Assembly (NCBI GenBank): GCA_022539475.1
Contig: VCMS01000178.1
Location: 1-64,000, forward strand
Length of the DNA stretch: 64,000 nt
Origin: Gracilaria domingensis
Taxonomy: Eukaryota; Rhodophyta; Florideophyceae; Gracilariales; Gracilariaceae
Direction of reading: 5' to 3'
Numbering within the stretch: the stretch's first letter is position 1; each line of letters opens with the position of its first letter. The translations under genes were made by a program, and so were the position numbers. Shown one piece after another: positions 37,115 through 47,924 of this stretch. The notes below the pieces were generated by a model that did not search any database, had not been told where the DNA came from, and worked only from the letters and a program-made list of their open reading frames with translations.

Positions 37115-38152
37115 TCATGACGAAAGTCTCTGAAGACGTGCAAGGGTATCTTGAGCATTCGTAAGAATCCAAGGATGTTGCAAAACATGCTTTAGCGGTA
37201 ATCTCTTACCAGGTTCTCTAACTAGCAAGCGCCCAATGAGGTCTTGCGCCATATCGCTCATAGCACAAGGGGGAATTCTGTAATCAATCTTGACGATGCG
37301 ACGCTGCGTCTCTTCCTTATCACCTGCATCAAACGGGGCCCTACCGAGAATAAATTCGTATACGAGCACGCCCAAGGCCCATTGGTCAACTGCGTGATCA
37401 TGGGAGCGGTTCAAAATCATCTCAGGCGGGATATAATCCAAAGTGCCGCACATAGTAACTCGACGGTCACTCGGCGCATGTACGCTCCATCCAAAGTCGG
37501 CAATTTTGATCTCACCGTTAATGCCGAGCAAAATGTTCTCTGGCTTGATATCGCGGTGAATGACATGTTTTGAGTGACAATAGTCGAGGGCGTGCGCAAC
37601 ACATGCTGCATATGATGCAGCTCTGCGTTCGTCAAAGCTTCGATTGCGAAGATGCTTGTAGAGTTCGCCTTTGGCGGCGTATTCGAGGATGAGAAACACG
37701 CGGTTATCATCGTAGAAGTAGCCAAACAAGCGGAGGATGTTCGGATGTCGCAGATGGGACTGAATCTCGATCTCCCTCCGCAACTGGTGCTCGACCTTGC
37801 TCTTGAGCAGTTGCTCCTTGAACAAGACTTTGAGAGCGACGATGTACTTGGAGCGTTTCTCGCGTGCGAGGTATACACTGCCGTACTTGCCCTTGCCCAG
37901 CGGCTTGCCAATTTGGAAGTCGCTGAGCTGCCAGGCACGGGGAGGGTCTGCGTAGGAGGGGCCGCCGCCCATCGGGTAGCCATGCGAGGAGGAGCGGGGC
38001 CTGGTAGGATTTGAGGGGATGCAGTTAGTGGCGGAGGTAGAGTTGTTGAAGAGCTTAGTGGAGACGTAGATTGGGGCGGTGCGGGGATGATTAGGAAGAG
38101 CATTCTCTTTCCCTGGGGCGATGGGATCGCGGGCGGTGAATTGGAGTGGCAT
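37115..38152 (-). CDS. Aurora-family mitotic Ser/Thr kinase
   Basis: 345 residues from [20 protein letters not shown]. The short N-terminal tail has a KEN motif (residues 15-17), a known APC/C degron type. Kinase domain from about residue 79: Gly loop GKGKYGSV (86-93), catalytic Lys in VALKVL (K108), HRDIKPEN (199-206) and [13 protein letters not shown] (219 on). The activation loop [16 protein letters not shown] carries the expected phospho-Thr (T233). DFGWSVH and the RR-T-MCGT loop are Aurora hallmarks. Aurora kinases drive spindle assembly, chromosome segregation and cytokinesis. All essential residues are present. Upstream open frame (poly-Pro) is taken as leader. Confidence 0.93.
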   Translation of the reverse strand: MPLQFTARDPIAPGKENALPNHPRTAPIYVSTKLFNNSTSATNCIPSNPTRPRSSSHGYPMGGGPSYADPPRAWQLSDFQIGKPLGKGKYGSVYLAREKRSKYIVALKVLFKEQLLKSKVEHQLRREIEIQSHLRHPNILRLFGYFYDDNRVFLILEYAAKGELYKHLRNRSFDERRAASYAACVAHALDYCHSKHVIHRDIKPENILLGINGEIKIADFGWSVHAPSDRRVTMCGTLDYIPPEMILNRSHDHAVDQWALGVLVYEFILGRAPFDAGDKEETQRRIVKIDYRIPPCAMSDMAQDLIGRLLVREPGKRLPLKHVLQHPWILTNAQDTLARLQRLSS

Positions 38153-38571
38153 GGTTGAGGAGAGGCGAGCGGGTACGGGGAAGGGGGGGGGGGGCGGGGG
38201 GAAGGGGATGGACGGAGGGGTTCGGGAATGGGGAATCGCCAGGAGATGATGGTGGGCACGCTGGCACTGAGAACGAGTGAGCGGCGGCGCATAAATGGGG
38301 CTAAATGCGACGCGAAGAAGACGCGTGGGCACCAGGCGAGGGCGCGAACGTGAACGGATACGAGCGTGGCGGACGTGGGAGCTCGTAACGGTAGCGTGGC
38401 GCGCACGCGCCGTAACGGCGCGTCAACGCTCGCCAATCGCACCGTTTCGTTTGAAACGGGTGTCCCAAATGGCGGCGCCCATTCAAATCGGTGTCACTTG
38501 TCACCGCGCGCGGCGCGTCGGTGACAAGCGACCGCCGTTTAAACGGGCGCCGCGACCGTCCGCGCACCGCG
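38153..38571. promoter_or_regulatory. Spacer upstream of Aurora with stacked inverted repeats
   Basis: It contains a 13-base G run near 38187, CCGTTTC-GTTT-GAAACGG (38442-38459), CTTGTCACC (38497-38505) pairing with GGTGACAAG (38520-38528), and the palindrome CGTTTAAACG near 38536. The repeats sit closer to the 3' end of the Exo84 gene than to the Aurora start. Confidence 0.5.
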
Positions 38572-40611
38572 CTAGCGCCCGGCGCGCCCGCGCTGCTGCG
38601 CCAGGAACAGCTTTGCCCGCAGCTGCAGCGCGCGCTCGTCTTCGTCCGCGTCGCCCAGCTCGTCCTCCCCGCCCTCCACCGCGCGCGCGCGCGGCGCCGC
38701 CCGCCCGCCCTCCCTGCCCGCGCTCTCTCTCCGCGCGCCGTCCCCGCGCCCGCCCGCCCACCGTCCATCGCTCGCAACGCGCTCCGAGTTCGCCCGTTTC
38801 AGTTCCCTGCTCAGCGTGTTCACGGCCCCCACGTCTCGAGACCGCAGAGCGCGAGCCGCGCGCTCTACCACTTCCACGCGCACCTCCCGAGGTCGCATCC
38901 GCAGCAGCGCCTTTCCAATCATGTTCATCGTCTCGATCAGCCCCGCCTGCACATCATGCATGCTCAGATTCGCCTCCTCCTTCACACTCTTCGCGCACAT
39001 GTCCACTAGTGTCGCGCAGTAAGTCACTGCCGGTCTCACCAGCATCCGCCCAACAACCGCCTCCTTGTTGCTCTCGATATTCAGAATACCCCCCAGGCTA
39101 CGACTTATCATGCTCAGCTCGTCGCACATTGCCGTCCCGGACTGATACGGTCCCTCTTTCCAGCTTGCCGGTATCGCACACGCCAGCGTCTTTGCTCGCT
39201 CCCACAACTGCCGCTCTGCTTCTTGCATAGGCCCGTGCAAGTCCTTGCGCAACATGCTGCTCATCCGACTTTGAAACACCGACAACAGGCTACTTTCGCT
39301 CGCTTTCAGCGGTTGATCCGTCGGTTCACGCCTCTCCTGAGCTGCCTCAATCACGCTCAAGATCGTAATTGGGTCCGCTTTGCAGGCCTTCGCCACAACC
39401 GATCGCACAAATTCGTCATACACCTTATCGGACTGCTCCAGGATCCACAGCAGAAACGCAGATGAATTGTGATCATCGGCAAATGACATTGCTGTGTAAA
39501 TCTTGTGTGCTCGCCGAAACAAACACAACGTCTTATTCAGGATCACATTCAAGTAGCGCGGTGCCGCGTCGTGCGAATGTGTTGCCGCATGTCGCAACTC
39601 AGCGAATAGATCTCGTCTCATATCCTCCAAGACAACACCTCTGGCTTGGTGACCTGCATCAAGAGTCTTCAAAAGCAGGCCATAAGTTTCCGCCGCTTGT
39701 GGCGCAGTAGAGCACAGCGACGCTAGTTCCGTCACCAGCTGATGCCGGAGGTAGAGCAATTTGGTACGCGAACGAGGAGTCATCCTCGAACTTGATTCCT
39801 TTAGTTGTCCAATTGCTAACGCGCAATCTTCATACCTCTTCTCGGTCATGAACCCCTCCAAATCCCACAGGCGTTCTGTGAGTTGCATTTCTGCTAAACA
39901 GCGATCTCCATCCTTGTCAATATCATTGTCAGTCTTGTTATCCAATAAGCCCTGAAAGCGAGCATGTCTCGCGAAAGGCAGCGTTTCCGCGAACTTCATC
40001 GCATCCTGAACCTCATTCTGTACCTCCTGCAAAACGTTTGTGAGTTCTCCGATCTGAGTGTTAACGATATGAGCGAGTTGCTGAGCAGCTCTGACGTCTT
40101 CGTTTTTGACGGCTGCCTCTGATAAGCTGACCGCTCTCAGAATATCTCGCTCATGAATGCTTTGAAAGTCCGCATCTGGATCGTATGAACGCTTCCACAA
40201 GGAGCTCCTCTTCCTCAGAGTACTTGCGGAGCTATAGGAAGCCGGCTGGCTTGTTATGTCAATATTTGACTTGGTGCTTTCGTCCTCTTTGCGTGGGCGA
40301 TCATCATTTTCGCTTGGCGAAAGAGCTACTGGTACATCATCGTTGAGAAACGGGTCGCGTGACGCATGCGTAGAGGGCAACGATGAGAACGAATCGTCGT
40401 TTCGCTTGAGAGGAGCTGGTGGCAGAGGAACTGGGAGCGGGGTTTCATCCTCTTTAGACTTGCGGCGTGGAAACAGATGGAAGGGCTTCTGCAAAAGATC
40501 AATGGAAATATTGCGGAAAACGCGAGGTTGACGGTCCTCATGGAGAGCAGCTTCGTACGGGACCCGACGACGTCGGCGAGAGCGAAGACGGTTGCGTACA
40601 CCCCGAAGCAT
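38572..40611 (-). CDS. Exocyst subunit EXO84-like protein
   Basis: 679 residues from MLRGVRNRLRSRRRRR; the frame opens five codons earlier at a TTG. The N-terminus is basic, then Ser/Pro-rich. From about residue 185 the order of helices fits the Exo84 family, with FQSIHERDILRAV, AAQQLAHIVNTQIGELTNVL and AEMQLTERLWDLEGFMTEKR. It continues with the C-terminal Exo84 domain (LYLRHQLVTELASL, LNKTLCLFRRAHKIYTAMSF and FLLWILEQSDKVYDEFVRSV). Exocyst tethers secretory vesicles at the plasma membrane. The last 90 residues are Arg/Ala/Gly-rich from GC-rich DNA. Confidence 0.75.
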   Translation of the reverse strand: MLRGVRNRLRSRRRRRVPYEAALHEDRQPRVFRNISIDLLQKPFHLFPRRKSKEDETPLPVPLPPAPLKRNDDSFSSLPSTHASRDPFLNDDVPVALSPSENDDRPRKEDESTKSNIDITSQPASYSSASTLRKRSSLWKRSYDPDADFQSIHERDILRAVSLSEAAVKNEDVRAAQQLAHIVNTQIGELTNVLQEVQNEVQDAMKFAETLPFARHARFQGLLDNKTDNDIDKDGDRCLAEMQLTERLWDLEGFMTEKRYEDCALAIGQLKESSSRMTPRSRTKLLYLRHQLVTELASLCSTAPQAAETYGLLLKTLDAGHQARGVVLEDMRRDLFAELRHAATHSHDAAPRYLNVILNKTLCLFRRAHKIYTAMSFADDHNSSAFLLWILEQSDKVYDEFVRSVVAKACKADPITILSVIEAAQERREPTDQPLKASESSLLSVFQSRMSSMLRKDLHGPMQEAERQLWERAKTLACAIPASWKEGPYQSGTAMCDELSMISRSLGGILNIESNKEAVVGRMLVRPAVTYCATLVDMCAKSVKEEANLSMHDVQAGLIETMNMIGKALLRMRPREVRVEVVERAARALRSRDVGAVNTLSRELKRANSERVASDGRWAGGRGDGARRESAGREGGRAAPRARAVEGGEDELGDADEDERALQLRAKLFLAQQRGRAGR

Positions 40612-41612
40612 GGAGGGCAAAGTCAATGAAGACTGGGTTGCAGTCTACGCTCGGGCTAGGTAACGGTTTCGCTCCAGGATGCGTGGTTCTATAATTGTTC
40701 GTTGCATGTAAGCTCCTGAAGAGACGCACTATGGCAGCGCCTTCCGACCCAAGTTGTTCCAGCGCGACCGCGAGGTAGTCGTTGATTCGATACTCGAAGT
40801 TTGGGCTCGCGCACGATGGCAGGACGCGCGCGTATTCAAGGAGCTTTCTTCCGCTCACAGTGCGTGGAATTGAGTTCCTTTCCTGGCAACGCAGACGGCA
40901 ATCGCTCACTGTCGGTGTGCACCTTCGTGTTCAGGCGCGCTCATAGTCGTCCGACGTTTGAGGATCCCCATGTACCCATAGGGTGAACACAAGCGTACTT
41001 GTCAACGTGACTATTATGCAATGCACGTCGCACACGTGGTTCTAAACCGCATGGTTTCCCATGTATTTTTAGCATCGAGCCACCGGCGATCGCCTCGTGT
41101 TGTCTTCATGCCCTTCAGAGAGTTCGTCGTCAAGCTGGCGACGCAATGGCCCCAGCACTCTCAGCCTGATCATCAGGCTGAGACTTTTGCCTGTCATCAA
41201 TGACGATACTGTGGCCAACAGGTAAGTTTATTGTCCTTCAATGGCAGCATCTGCCGGCAGATCATCTGCCTGTATGTTTGCTTGTATTTCAGTGCACTTT
41301 GACGCGCCAGCCATCCACAAAGGCTTCCTTCCCGGACAAGCTGGTTTGTTGCCACAGCTGGTCACGTTATCACAGAGCTCTGCTTATCTCAATAGCCTCT
41401 CAATGCGTTGCATACCGGATCCACCAAGCATTGTTTCCCCTGTAGAAGATGCTCTATACAAACCGCTCTGCGATACCTTTTACAGCCGACTTCCCCGAAC
41501 CATAAATGGTATTAGTTTGGGGTTCAGCAAGACGCAACGCGCACAGGGGAGGCACCATTGCGAACCTGCGTTGCTCACATTTCCATGCAGAGCTCCATGC
41601 ACCTACCTCTTT
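40612..41612. other. Intergenic region between EXO84-like and DHAD genes
   Basis: A minus-strand stretch at 40690-40860 reads RKLLEYARVLPSCASPNFEY and RINDYLAVALEQLGSEGAAI with no ATG; it looks coding and could be an orphan exon. Two palindromes lie here: CTCAGCCTGAT-C-ATCAGGCTGAG (41160-41182) and ATCTGCCGGCAGAT (41248-41261). No other gene seen. Confidence 0.4.
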
Positions 41613-43481
41613 TTAATGAGTTACCGCACCTTCACTTGCGGAAGAAACTAGCTTGGCGTACTTGGTAAGAACTCCTCTGGTACGTTCCTTTTGATAAGGA
41701 GTCCATGATTTTCTTCTAAGCTCCATTTCGGCATCATCAATCTCCACCGTCAGCAGTTTCTTTTTAGGTTCCAGTCGGACTATATCTCCCTCCTTCAAAA
41801 TACCAATTGGGCCCCCAACAGCTGCCTCCGGAGAGACATGACCCACCATGATGCCATGGGTACCGCCAGAAAAACGGCCGTCTGTGATAAGCGCAACAGT
41901 CTTTCCGAGCCCGGCTCCCATAATCGCGGCGGATGGAGAGAGCATTTCCCGCATACCCGGTCCACCGCGCGGTCCCTCCTGACGAATAACCACTACATCA
42001 TTATCGACGATCTTGCCTGCAAGGATAGCGTTTAAGGCATCTTCCTCGCTTTCAAACACACGAGCCGGTCCGCGATGGAGCCGCAGTTCTTTTCCCGAAA
42101 GTTTGATGACGGCCCCCTCGGGAGCAAGATTTCCCCTCATGATGACAATGTGGTTGCCAGCAGGGGCATATGGATCTTCCAGCTTTCTAATGACGTCCTG
42201 AGTAGCGGGTAAGTCGGGAACGTCTGCCAAGTTCTCTGCAACCGTCTTTCCGGTGACAGTCATACAGTCGCCGTGCAGAAGCCCGTTGTCAAGTAGATAC
42301 TTCATAACCAAAGGAACGCCGCCAATCTTCTCGAGATCAGCCATTGTGTACTTTCCGAATGGTTTGAAGTCTCCGATGAGAGGGACTCGCTCGCCGATTG
42401 CATTGAAATCGTCAATTGTAAGTTCAACTTCAGCTTCGTGAGCAAGCGCTAGGCAATGTAGTACAGCATTCGTACTACCGCCAAGCGCCATGCAAACCGT
42501 GAGCCCATTCTCAAACGCCTTTCGCGTGCAGATCTGTCGGCTTGTAATACCGCGTTCCATGCAAGTAAACAAGGCTTCAATACTACGGACGCAATCGTTC
42601 AACTTATCCTTGCTGATGCTATTCTGGCGGTCCACGGCTGTGTGAGCTGCCGAATACGGAACACTCATTCCCATTGCTTCGATGATACTGGACATGGTAT
42701 TTGCAGTGAACATCCCGCCACAGCTACCACTTCCTGGGCAAGAGTTACGCTCCACGCGTCCCAGCTGAACGTCGTCGATCTTTCCCGCGGAGTGGGCACC
42801 GATAGCCTCGAAAGCGGAAATGACGGTAGTATCGGCGCCATCCAAGTGACCTGGGAGGATGCTACCACCATACAACATAACGCCTATAGAATTGTTCCTG
42901 AGGATCGGCATAAGTGCACCTGGAATACTCTTGTCGCAGCCACCAATTGTTATCATGGCGTCTGCCAAATAGCCCTCATGCATCGTCTCGATGCAGTCGG
43001 CAATAAGGTCTCGCGAAACAAGTGAATAGCGCATGCCACTGGTTCCCATAGTCTCTCCGTCGGAAATGACAGGGGTGCCAAACACAAAGGCCTTTCCACC
43101 GGTTTTCTCAACCTCGTGTTGAAGGGCTTCGCCAAGGACATTGATATGTGCGTTACAGGGAGTAGCATTAGTGTGGGTGCAGGCAATGGTCACGATTGGC
43201 TTTCCAAAGTCCTCATCGCTAAAATCAACGGCTCGCAACATGGCGCGGGCTGCAGTGCGTTTGTTCCACTCCGGTGTTCCAGGCTCATTGCCGACCAACG
43301 AAGATGATCGGGAACGCAGGTTGTGCGAGCTGGACACGGTCATGTGGAGCGTATTGGAGCGTCGGGGAGTGATCTTGTGTCTGAAAGCATTGCGTGAGCG
43401 AGGGGGGTGGACTGACTTGGAGTCCGATGTGAAGGAAGTTGTGGAGACAGGCGATGATGCGACAAAGGCGTGCGAGGCCAT
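41613..43481 (-). CDS. ilvD: Dihydroxy-acid dehydratase, organelle-targeted
   Basis: 622 residues from [20 protein letters not shown], a Ser/Thr/Arg-rich leader of about 55 residues typical of plastid transit peptides. The enzyme dehydrates 2,3-dihydroxy acids to 2-oxo acids, the third common step of valine and isoleucine synthesis. Iron-sulfur ligands are visible: [24 protein letters not shown] and the signature [18 protein letters not shown]. The C-terminal signature [19 protein letters not shown] is intact. Length is normal for the family plus leader. It is divergent from the MRM1-like gene. Confidence 0.96.
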   Translation of the reverse strand: MASHAFVASSPVSTTSFTSDSKSVHPPRSRNAFRHKITPRRSNTLHMTVSSSHNLRSRSSSLVGNEPGTPEWNKRTAARAMLRAVDFSDEDFGKPIVTIACTHTNATPCNAHINVLGEALQHEVEKTGGKAFVFGTPVISDGETMGTSGMRYSLVSRDLIADCIETMHEGYLADAMITIGGCDKSIPGALMPILRNNSIGVMLYGGSILPGHLDGADTTVISAFEAIGAHSAGKIDDVQLGRVERNSCPGSGSCGGMFTANTMSSIIEAMGMSVPYSAAHTAVDRQNSISKDKLNDCVRSIEALFTCMERGITSRQICTRKAFENGLTVCMALGGSTNAVLHCLALAHEAEVELTIDDFNAIGERVPLIGDFKPFGKYTMADLEKIGGVPLVMKYLLDNGLLHGDCMTVTGKTVAENLADVPDLPATQDVIRKLEDPYAPAGNHIVIMRGNLAPEGAVIKLSGKELRLHRGPARVFESEEDALNAILAGKIVDNDVVVIRQEGPRGGPGMREMLSPSAAIMGAGLGKTVALITDGRFSGGTHGIMVGHVSPEAAVGGPIGILKEGDIVRLEPKKKLLTVEIDDAEMELRRKSWTPYQKERTRGVLTKYAKLVSSASEGAVTH

Positions 43482-43801
43482 GTTGCGCACTGAAGCTAGA
43501 AACGCGAGAGAAGACTGGGAGGCGGGCTGCTGTTGTGGTTGCGGCTGACGGTATTTGTGGGGTGTTGATGATGCAAAGTGCAGACAAGGGCGGATCGCGA
43601 CGAGATATGATAGCACTGATGATCCGGCTGTGCTGGCCTCCGTGTTCAGATCGGCAGCCGCTTGCTTAGGTGTCGACACGTAAACGGCAACGCCTTACAG
43701 AAGCTAACGGGTCTCACATTACACTGTTGAGCTGAGCGCGCCGGCGACCAGCTCGCGAGCACCCGCCCACATCTGTTCACGACACGCCGCCGCCGCCGCC
43801 A
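43482..43801. promoter_or_regulatory. Divergent promoter region, DHAD / MRM1-like
   Basis: 320 bp between the two ATGs. The DHAD frame stays open through the left 198 bases without a family-like sequence. No clear TATA box or hairpin. Confidence 0.45.
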
Positions 43802-44839
43802 ATGTGGCACAACCTGCGCGCGCGTACCAGCCCCATGGCCGCCTTCGTCACCGCGGCAGCCGTCCGCCTCCGCGGGCGCGTGCGCACGCCAGCCACCCAC
43901 ATTGCCCGTCGACATATCTGCGCCACATGGTCTCTGCGCGACGTGGAGCACGACCACGCGCAACGCGCATCGCGCCCGCGCCGCGCGCAGCGTCCACGCG
44001 ACGACGCGCGGCGCTATGAAGCGCAAAGAGAGATGCGACGCCCCGGCAGAGCGCCGCCATCAGAGCAGGAGACCAGCTTGGTGCGACAGGTGCGCGACAG
44101 CGGCGATGATGTGCTGTACGGCGTCAACCCCGTGCTCAACGCCGTGTACGCCGGGCGCCGCGACATCCGTCACGTGTTCTTCCAACGCGCGTCAGAAGGC
44201 ACCGCGCGCAAGCGCGACAACGCCGCAGCGCTGCATCGCATCCGCGCCGGCGCCTCCGCATTAGGCGCCGCCGTAACCGAAGTGGACAAGGGCGTGCTCA
44301 ACGTGCTGGTGGGGCATCGCAAGCATCAGGGCGTCGTCGCACAAGCCTCCGCGCTGGAATACCTGCCCGAGCGAGAGCTGCGCGCGAGCGACGGCGTGCT
44401 TCTGGCGCTGGACGGCGTGTCCGACCCGCACAACGTCGGCGCCGTGCTGCGGACAGCGCACTTCCTGGGCGCGACGGGCGTCGTGGTGTCGGCGCGGAAC
44501 TGCGCGCCGTTGGGGGCCGCCACCAGCAAGGCGTCTGCCGGCGCGGCGGAGGCGGTAGCGGCGTTTGCGACGCCGTCGCTGCCGCGTCTGCTGCGCAGGC
44601 TGCGCGCGGAGGGATGGCGCGTCGTGGCGCTGGCCGCGGACGGCGACAGAATGCTGCGCGAGGTGGCGCCGACAGCGCGCACCGTGCTGGTGGTGGGCGG
44701 CGAGGGCGACGGGCTGCGCGCGCTGGTGAGGAGGGAGTGCGACGCCGTGGTGGCCATCGACGGCGGCTGCGCCGAGGTGGACTCGCTCAACGTCAGCGTG
44801 GCCGCCGCCATCGCGCTGCATCACCTGCTGCCGCGCTAG
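43802..44839 (+). CDS. TrmH/SpoU-family rRNA 2'-O-methyltransferase (MRM1/RlmB-like)
   Basis: 345 residues. The first 55 are Arg/Ala-rich and nearly free of acids (MWHNLRARTSPMAAFVTAAA), consistent with organelle import. The substrate-binding N-domain begins DDVLYGVNPVLNAVYAG. SPOUT motifs follow: LLALDGVSDPHNVGAVLRTA (motif 1), VLVVGGEGDGLR (motif 2) and VDSLNVSVAAAIALHHLL (motif 3), which form the knotted SAM site. RlmB/MRM1 enzymes methylate the ribose of a conserved guanosine in large-subunit rRNA. The target organelle is not decided by sequence. GC3 is very high, as in neighbouring 5' regions. Confidence 0.88.
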   Translation: MWHNLRARTSPMAAFVTAAAVRLRGRVRTPATHIARRHICATWSLRDVEHDHAQRASRPRRAQRPRDDARRYEAQREMRRPGRAPPSEQETSLVRQVRDSGDDVLYGVNPVLNAVYAGRRDIRHVFFQRASEGTARKRDNAAALHRIRAGASALGAAVTEVDKGVLNVLVGHRKHQGVVAQASALEYLPERELRASDGVLLALDGVSDPHNVGAVLRTAHFLGATGVVVSARNCAPLGAATSKASAGAAEAVAAFATPSLPRLLRRLRAEGWRVVALAADGDRMLREVAPTARTVLVVGGEGDGLRALVRRECDAVVAIDGGCAEVDSLNVSVAAAIALHHLLPR

Positions 44840-45015
44840 GTAGCCGCGCGGCCACGCGTGCACACGTTGCCAGCGGCGCCTGCGTGACTCGTCGTGTACA
44901 CTGTGCAGGTGTGGTACAGGCCCTGTACTACAGGGCTGCTTCGTCATGCGTGTGTGAGGCCCGCGAGTGGCGCAGCGTTGCACCCCCCCCCCGGTACCCG
45001 TATTTAGCCTGCCCC

Positions 45016-46686
45016 ATGCGCCAGCGCCCGCGCGTCATTCTCCACTACGCGCACTTGCTAGCGCCACCGGTTGTCATGCCGCCGGTCAACCCCAGTCCCC
45101 CCAAGGACGCTCCGCCGCGCCCGGTGTCCGTGCTCGATGAGAACGGCTTCAAGTGCTTGCCCGACTCGGATGTCGTCGTCGCGCCGCCGCTGCCGGCGGC
45201 CTACACGCTTGACCGCCATTCGCTCATGCCGCCAGATCTCCTTGAGAGTCAGGGGCTGCCGAGCTCGGCCGCCGTGATTGAAGTGCCCAATGGTTCTTGC
45301 TCGCTTTACGTCTCCATTTTGCGCTATGCTGCCGAATTTGCTGTCGATCTCTCGCAGGATATTTCGCCGCAGGACGACTTTCCGCATGTCTCCGTTTCGG
45401 AGTCGTCTCGCGTTGAAAAGCTTTGCGATAATGTTCCTGTGCCGCTCAGAGATGGTCAGGGGCGCTTGTCCAATCTATGGAATTGTCCGGATGACCGATA
45501 CACCCCGGCGGATCTCTCGGACTCGGACTCTGATTCCGACTCTGATGCCGGCTCTGATACTACCGACTATTCCAATGATGGTTCGGACGAATTGCATCAC
45601 CTTTCATCTCGCAGCTTGAACAGAAAGCAAGAGCCTCCTGTCAGAAGGTATCAGCTCGGACTTGGTTACGCCAAGCTCTATGTGCGAGACAAGCTTGTCA
45701 TTGTTCGTCATTGGGCGTATGGCATGCCCTTGACCGACTCCTTTTCCACCATACTATATCGTGCCGTTGTTGTTGCTGCAGAGGACCCGAAGACTCTCAA
45801 AGAGTTCTGTGCTGTCGCCTTGAAATGGCGGACTGACAGAGACCAGGCTAACGATCACGCAAAGCCAGGCAAGTTTACCCTCTTTCGCTTTCGCACTTCT
45901 GGTCGCGGGTCCGGCGATTGGGCTAACCAAGGCTTTAAGAAGGCGCGTCCGGCGAAGAGCGTCGTTTTGCAGCAGGGGCAGATGGACTCCATCATTACCG
46001 ATATCAAGGACTTCCTCTCGCGAGATACTAGAGCTTGGTATCAAGCACACGGCTTGCCGCATCGTAGGAGCTATTTGTTTTACGGGCCTCCGGGGGTTGG
46101 AAAGACCAGTACAATTCGCGTTGTTGCTGGAATGTTTCGACTAAATGCCTGCTTCCTTAGTTTGACAGCCGCGGACTTTAGTAACCAAGTGTTGCATGAT
46201 GCGCTTACTTCTCTTCCACGCTGCGCTCTTTTGGTTCTGGAGGATGTTGACGTTTTATTCAATGAGGACCGCAAGAGCGAGTCTACAGCGCTTACCTTTT
46301 CTGGAATGCTCAACGCCCTGGACGGCTTAATCTCCGTTGATGGTATCATCACAATCTTCACTACTAACCACATAGAAAAGCTAGACCCGGCTCTGATTCG
46401 AGCAGGTCGCGTCGACAGGCGCTTTGAATTTGTTCACCCGAGGATGGATCAAATGTGTTCCTTGTTTAAGAGTTTCTACGAAAGTGCTTCCGATGAAACT
46501 GCCAAGAAGTTTGCGAAAACCGTGTTTGACAGACCTGAAGAGGAAGCCCAAAGCATTGCTACGCTGCAGCAGCATTTCATCTACACCAGAAAGAAGAGTG
46601 CCGAAGAATGTGTTGAGCTAATTCCACAATTCTTCAAAGAGTTTTACCCTAAGGGTGCACATGGTAAGACTTCCATCTATTCGTAG
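45016..46686 (+). CDS. BCS1-like AAA ATPase without a clear membrane anchor
   Basis: 556 residues from MRQRPRVILHY; a second ATG at 45076 (MPPVNPSPPKD) is favoured if the TATTTAG at 45001 is a TATA element. An acidic Ser-Asp run lies near residue 172. The AAA module has Walker A FYGPPGVGKTS, Walker B LLVLEDVDVLF, sensor 1 TIFTTNH and the arginine-finger region ALIRAGRVDRRFEF. The GRVDR and post-helix order are those of the BCS1 family. Mitochondrial BCS1 inserts the Rieske protein into complex III and has an N-terminal membrane helix. None is obvious here, so this may be one of the diverged non-mitochondrial BCS1-like proteins. Tandem with the MRM1-like gene. Confidence 0.85.
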   Translation: MRQRPRVILHYAHLLAPPVVMPPVNPSPPKDAPPRPVSVLDENGFKCLPDSDVVVAPPLPAAYTLDRHSLMPPDLLESQGLPSSAAVIEVPNGSCSLYVSILRYAAEFAVDLSQDISPQDDFPHVSVSESSRVEKLCDNVPVPLRDGQGRLSNLWNCPDDRYTPADLSDSDSDSDSDAGSDTTDYSNDGSDELHHLSSRSLNRKQEPPVRRYQLGLGYAKLYVRDKLVIVRHWAYGMPLTDSFSTILYRAVVVAAEDPKTLKEFCAVALKWRTDRDQANDHAKPGKFTLFRFRTSGRGSGDWANQGFKKARPAKSVVLQQGQMDSIITDIKDFLSRDTRAWYQAHGLPHRRSYLFYGPPGVGKTSTIRVVAGMFRLNACFLSLTAADFSNQVLHDALTSLPRCALLVLEDVDVLFNEDRKSESTALTFSGMLNALDGLISVDGIITIFTTNHIEKLDPALIRAGRVDRRFEFVHPRMDQMCSLFKSFYESASDETAKKFAKTVFDRPEEEAQSIATLQQHFIYTRKKSAEECVELIPQFFKEFYPKGAHGKTSIYS

Positions 46687-47093
46687 ATTGTGCTTTGTTT
46701 TTTCTTGTTTTGCTTGCATGTCGTCGTCGTTTGACTAGAATGAACTCTTTTAACTTTTTGCTTTAGCAGCAAGAGGCGGATGCATCGGATGGAGCACTCG
46801 TCGACTGCGGCGTTTTGGCACTTTTTCATTCGCATCTTGAAACTTGCCGTATATGTAAACCTGTTTTAACTACTTTTTTGACAGAGTATGGACTCTTTCT
46901 CAGCGAGTTCGGTTTTCCTCTTCTACCTCAGTATTCCGCTTGCTTTCGAAAGAAAGTCGTCATGACGCCAGTGGCTATAAACGGACCTGCGACATGTAGG
47001 ATCTGTACCTCGAGTCCTGTCTCTAGCTGGGCCTGAGGAATGGTGAATCAATCGACGCAGATTGGTGTACCGCAGGACAGATTTACAAATGCT
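46687..47093. other. Convergent spacer
   Basis: 407 bp between two gene 3' ends; T-rich after the AAA gene. No supported gene. Confidence 0.45.
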
Positions 47094-47924
47094 TTACACG
47101 AAGCATAGTGGATTGCATCGCACCTGGCAAAGACCAGCTGTCTGAGTAATGGGAATGACTATCGTTCCTTGTGTCACATTATCCAGAGCAAGTTCTTCTA
47201 AGTTGAACACCTCACCAATATAAATTCCTTCCTCACGCAATAGATAGTTGTGGACCGGATAGTCCGTCCATAGACCAGGAGCGTGCACCTCTAATCCAAC
47301 CGTGTCACCCGCGATCATGAGAGGTTTCTTCTGCCCAAGATAAGTGGCGGCGTCAAGTCCTGGTCCCGGTTCAGAGAGGTTGAACGTTTCCGGGTCATTC
47401 AGATGACGAGTCCATCCTGAACGAAGCAGTATGATATCGCCTGCATTGAAAGTGATGCCAGCAGCTTTGGCAGCACCTTCAATATCTGCGCTGGAATATT
47501 CTTTTTCGCGGTCAACAATTTCTACACCATAGTATGCGGCCATGTCGAGCATCTTGAACTTGGCAATGAAGAAAGGGACATTCTCCGCCAGACCCAAAAC
47601 TTGAACTCCCTCTTTGTGGTAAACTTCGGCTTTGGAGTATCCTGCGTAGTAGGTATCATCTCTCTCACAATGCCCAAGCCCATCCACATGAGTTCCGATA
47701 CCTACACTTGCGTTTTGGCTATCGTCGTTAAAGACGGTGCTATCCGGACATGGAATCTGCCTGATTGTGACGTTATGGCTACGATCTCCCCATGCAGGAG
47801 TGTTCTTGTCCACAATCACGCCCAGATGGTAGATGCGAGTAAAGTTTGCCCGGACGATGGCGGCAAGCATGCTCTCCTGGGTCATTAACGCCGCCTTGCC
47901 GAGTTTGTCCCGAACAGTCGTCAT
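47094..47924 (-). CDS. Cyclase-family (kynurenine formamidase-like) metal hydrolase
   Basis: 276 residues from MTTVRDKLGKAALMTQ. The putative cyclase family motif appears as GTHVDGLGH, giving the His-Asp-His metal ligands (usual form HxGTHxDxPxH; the Pro is Leu-Gly here). Other family features are DIILLRSGW and GDTVGLEVH. Related bacterial enzymes hydrolyse N-formylkynurenine or act as isatin hydrolases; the substrate here is unknown. No signal peptide is convincing. Frame continues 23 codons above the ATG from a TTG. Confidence 0.8.
   Translation of the reverse strand: MTTVRDKLGKAALMTQESMLAAIVRANFTRIYHLGVIVDKNTPAWGDRSHNVTIRQIPCPDSTVFNDDSQNASVGIGTHVDGLGHCERDDTYYAGYSKAEVYHKEGVQVLGLAENVPFFIAKFKMLDMAAYYGVEIVDREKEYSSADIEGAAKAAGITFNAGDIILLRSGWTRHLNDPETFNLSEPGPGLDAATYLGQKKPLMIAGDTVGLEVHAPGLWTDYPVHNYLLREEGIYIGEVFNLEELALDNVTQGTIVIPITQTAGLCQVRCNPLCFV

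Noticed and set aside
38301-38777. Minus-strand 158-codon frame between Aurora and EXO84-like
   Set aside because: Arg/Gly/Ala shadow of GC-rich spacer and of the EXO84-like 3' end.
44614-45015. 134-codon extension above the BCS1-like start
   Set aside because: It is the shifted frame of the MRM1-like gene plus spacer; a TATTTAG element at 45001 fits a later start.
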